Shown here: positions 63,700 through 64,000 of the stretch, in pieces
How the letters are laid out: each line of letters starts with the position of its first letter
Numbering within the stretch: the stretch's first letter is position 1
Assembly (NCBI GenBank): GCA_000507305.1
Contig: DF239831.1
Span: forward strand, 94,374-158,373
Direction of reading: 5' to 3'
From: Breviolum minutum Mf 1.05b.01
Taxonomy: Eukaryota > Sar > Dinophyceae > Suessiales > Symbiodiniaceae
Length of the DNA: 64,000 nucleotides
Notes under the pieces: model-generated
The model's database searches: none
What the model saw: only the letters and a program-made list of their open reading frames with translations
What the model was told of the DNA's origin: nothing
Made by a program: the position numbers and the translations under genes

Positions 63700-63925
63700 A
63701 TTTTCGTGTTTTGCGTGACAGGCGCAATACTTTGGCAGTGTGTCAATGCAAGCGTGTCGTTTTTTCGTGGCAGGCGCAGCACTTTGTGATGTGGCCTTTC
63801 GCGATGTCGTGGCAGGCGCAGCATTTTGTGACGTGGCGAAGGTGCTGTTTCCACGAATCGCAATGGCAGTGACGTGCAAACGTGACACTACTGCAAATAT
63901 CGTGGCAGGCGCAGGATTTGGTGAT
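63700..63925 (+). repeat. GTGGCAGGCGCAGCA... degenerate repeats
   Basis: GTGACAGGCGCAATACTTTG, GTGGCAGGCGCAGCACTTTG then TGATGTGGC, GTGGCAGGCGCAGCATTTTG then TGACGTGGC, and GTGGCAGGCGCAGGATTTGG then TGAT: four copies spaced 40-115 bp apart. Frames on both strands reflect the repeat. The window ends soon after. Confidence 0.75.
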
Positions 63926-64000
63926 TGTCTTGAAAAGTGGCGGAAGCTTCGCAAAAGTCATACTTTTTGAGCTCTGTAAAAATGGCTTTATAAGAAAAAC

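Overview
This window is nuclear DNA of a eukaryote, most likely a dinoflagellate close to Symbiodiniaceae or Polarella. The evidence is: coding sequence in short GC-richer exons inside T-rich introns; apparent GC and GA 5' splice sites beside GT; a TTTAGGG-type interstitial telomere repeat; many small TA-flanked inverted-repeat elements; and several protein families that I recognise from memory as multi-copy dinoflagellate sequences. No database could be searched. There is no bacterial-style operon, rRNA, tRNA or CRISPR that I can support. Two N gaps (26956-27757 and 41854-42288) and two single-N positions (30113, 57770) show this is a scaffold.

Layout. 1-6.4 kb: mostly non-coding, with short candidate exons of uncertain strand. 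6.4-10.5 kb: a minus-strand multi-exon gene with several junctions that agree in acceptor, donor and phase. 12.0-24.6 kb: a block of about 12.5 kb, all on the minus strand, carrying three consecutive multi-exon reading frames. The first has a coiled-coil and Lys/Ala-rich N-terminal half, then a domain with DLFCG and GPCCASW motifs that resembles a cytosine-C5 methyltransferase fold. The second is a charged, low-complexity protein. The third has HGDEGRG, a GDWP...CHLC segment and a C-terminal CWSDEDYVGRI motif; I interpret it as a DDE-transposase-like protein. A perfect 36-bp inverted repeat sits around the last exon, and a diverged relative of it lies just beyond the 5' end of the block. I think this block is one very large mobile element or a former one.

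25.0-26.3 kb is a candidate divergent strand-switch region. From 26.4 kb most good exons are on the plus strand: a WWFG...GGDQ/VWAY domain gene (26.4-29.5 kb) whose exons appear to use GC donors; a coiled-coil gene (31.8-34.5 kb) with duplicated phase-0 exons ending GAG before gt, gc or ga; and a three-exon chain with a GRPRQFW motif (43.9-44.5 kb). Many single plus-strand exons follow. A minus-strand gene lies at about 52.0-53.6 kb.

Repeats fill most of the remainder: family A (TACCCTCC...GGAGGGTA), family B (TACTGTTGATGG...CCATCAACAGTA), families C, D, E/F, G, H and I, two satellites beside the first N gap, and many trinucleotide, tetranucleotide and pentanucleotide arrays. Exon borders were placed by eye from open frames and AG/GT (or GC/GA) signals, so most are provisional.
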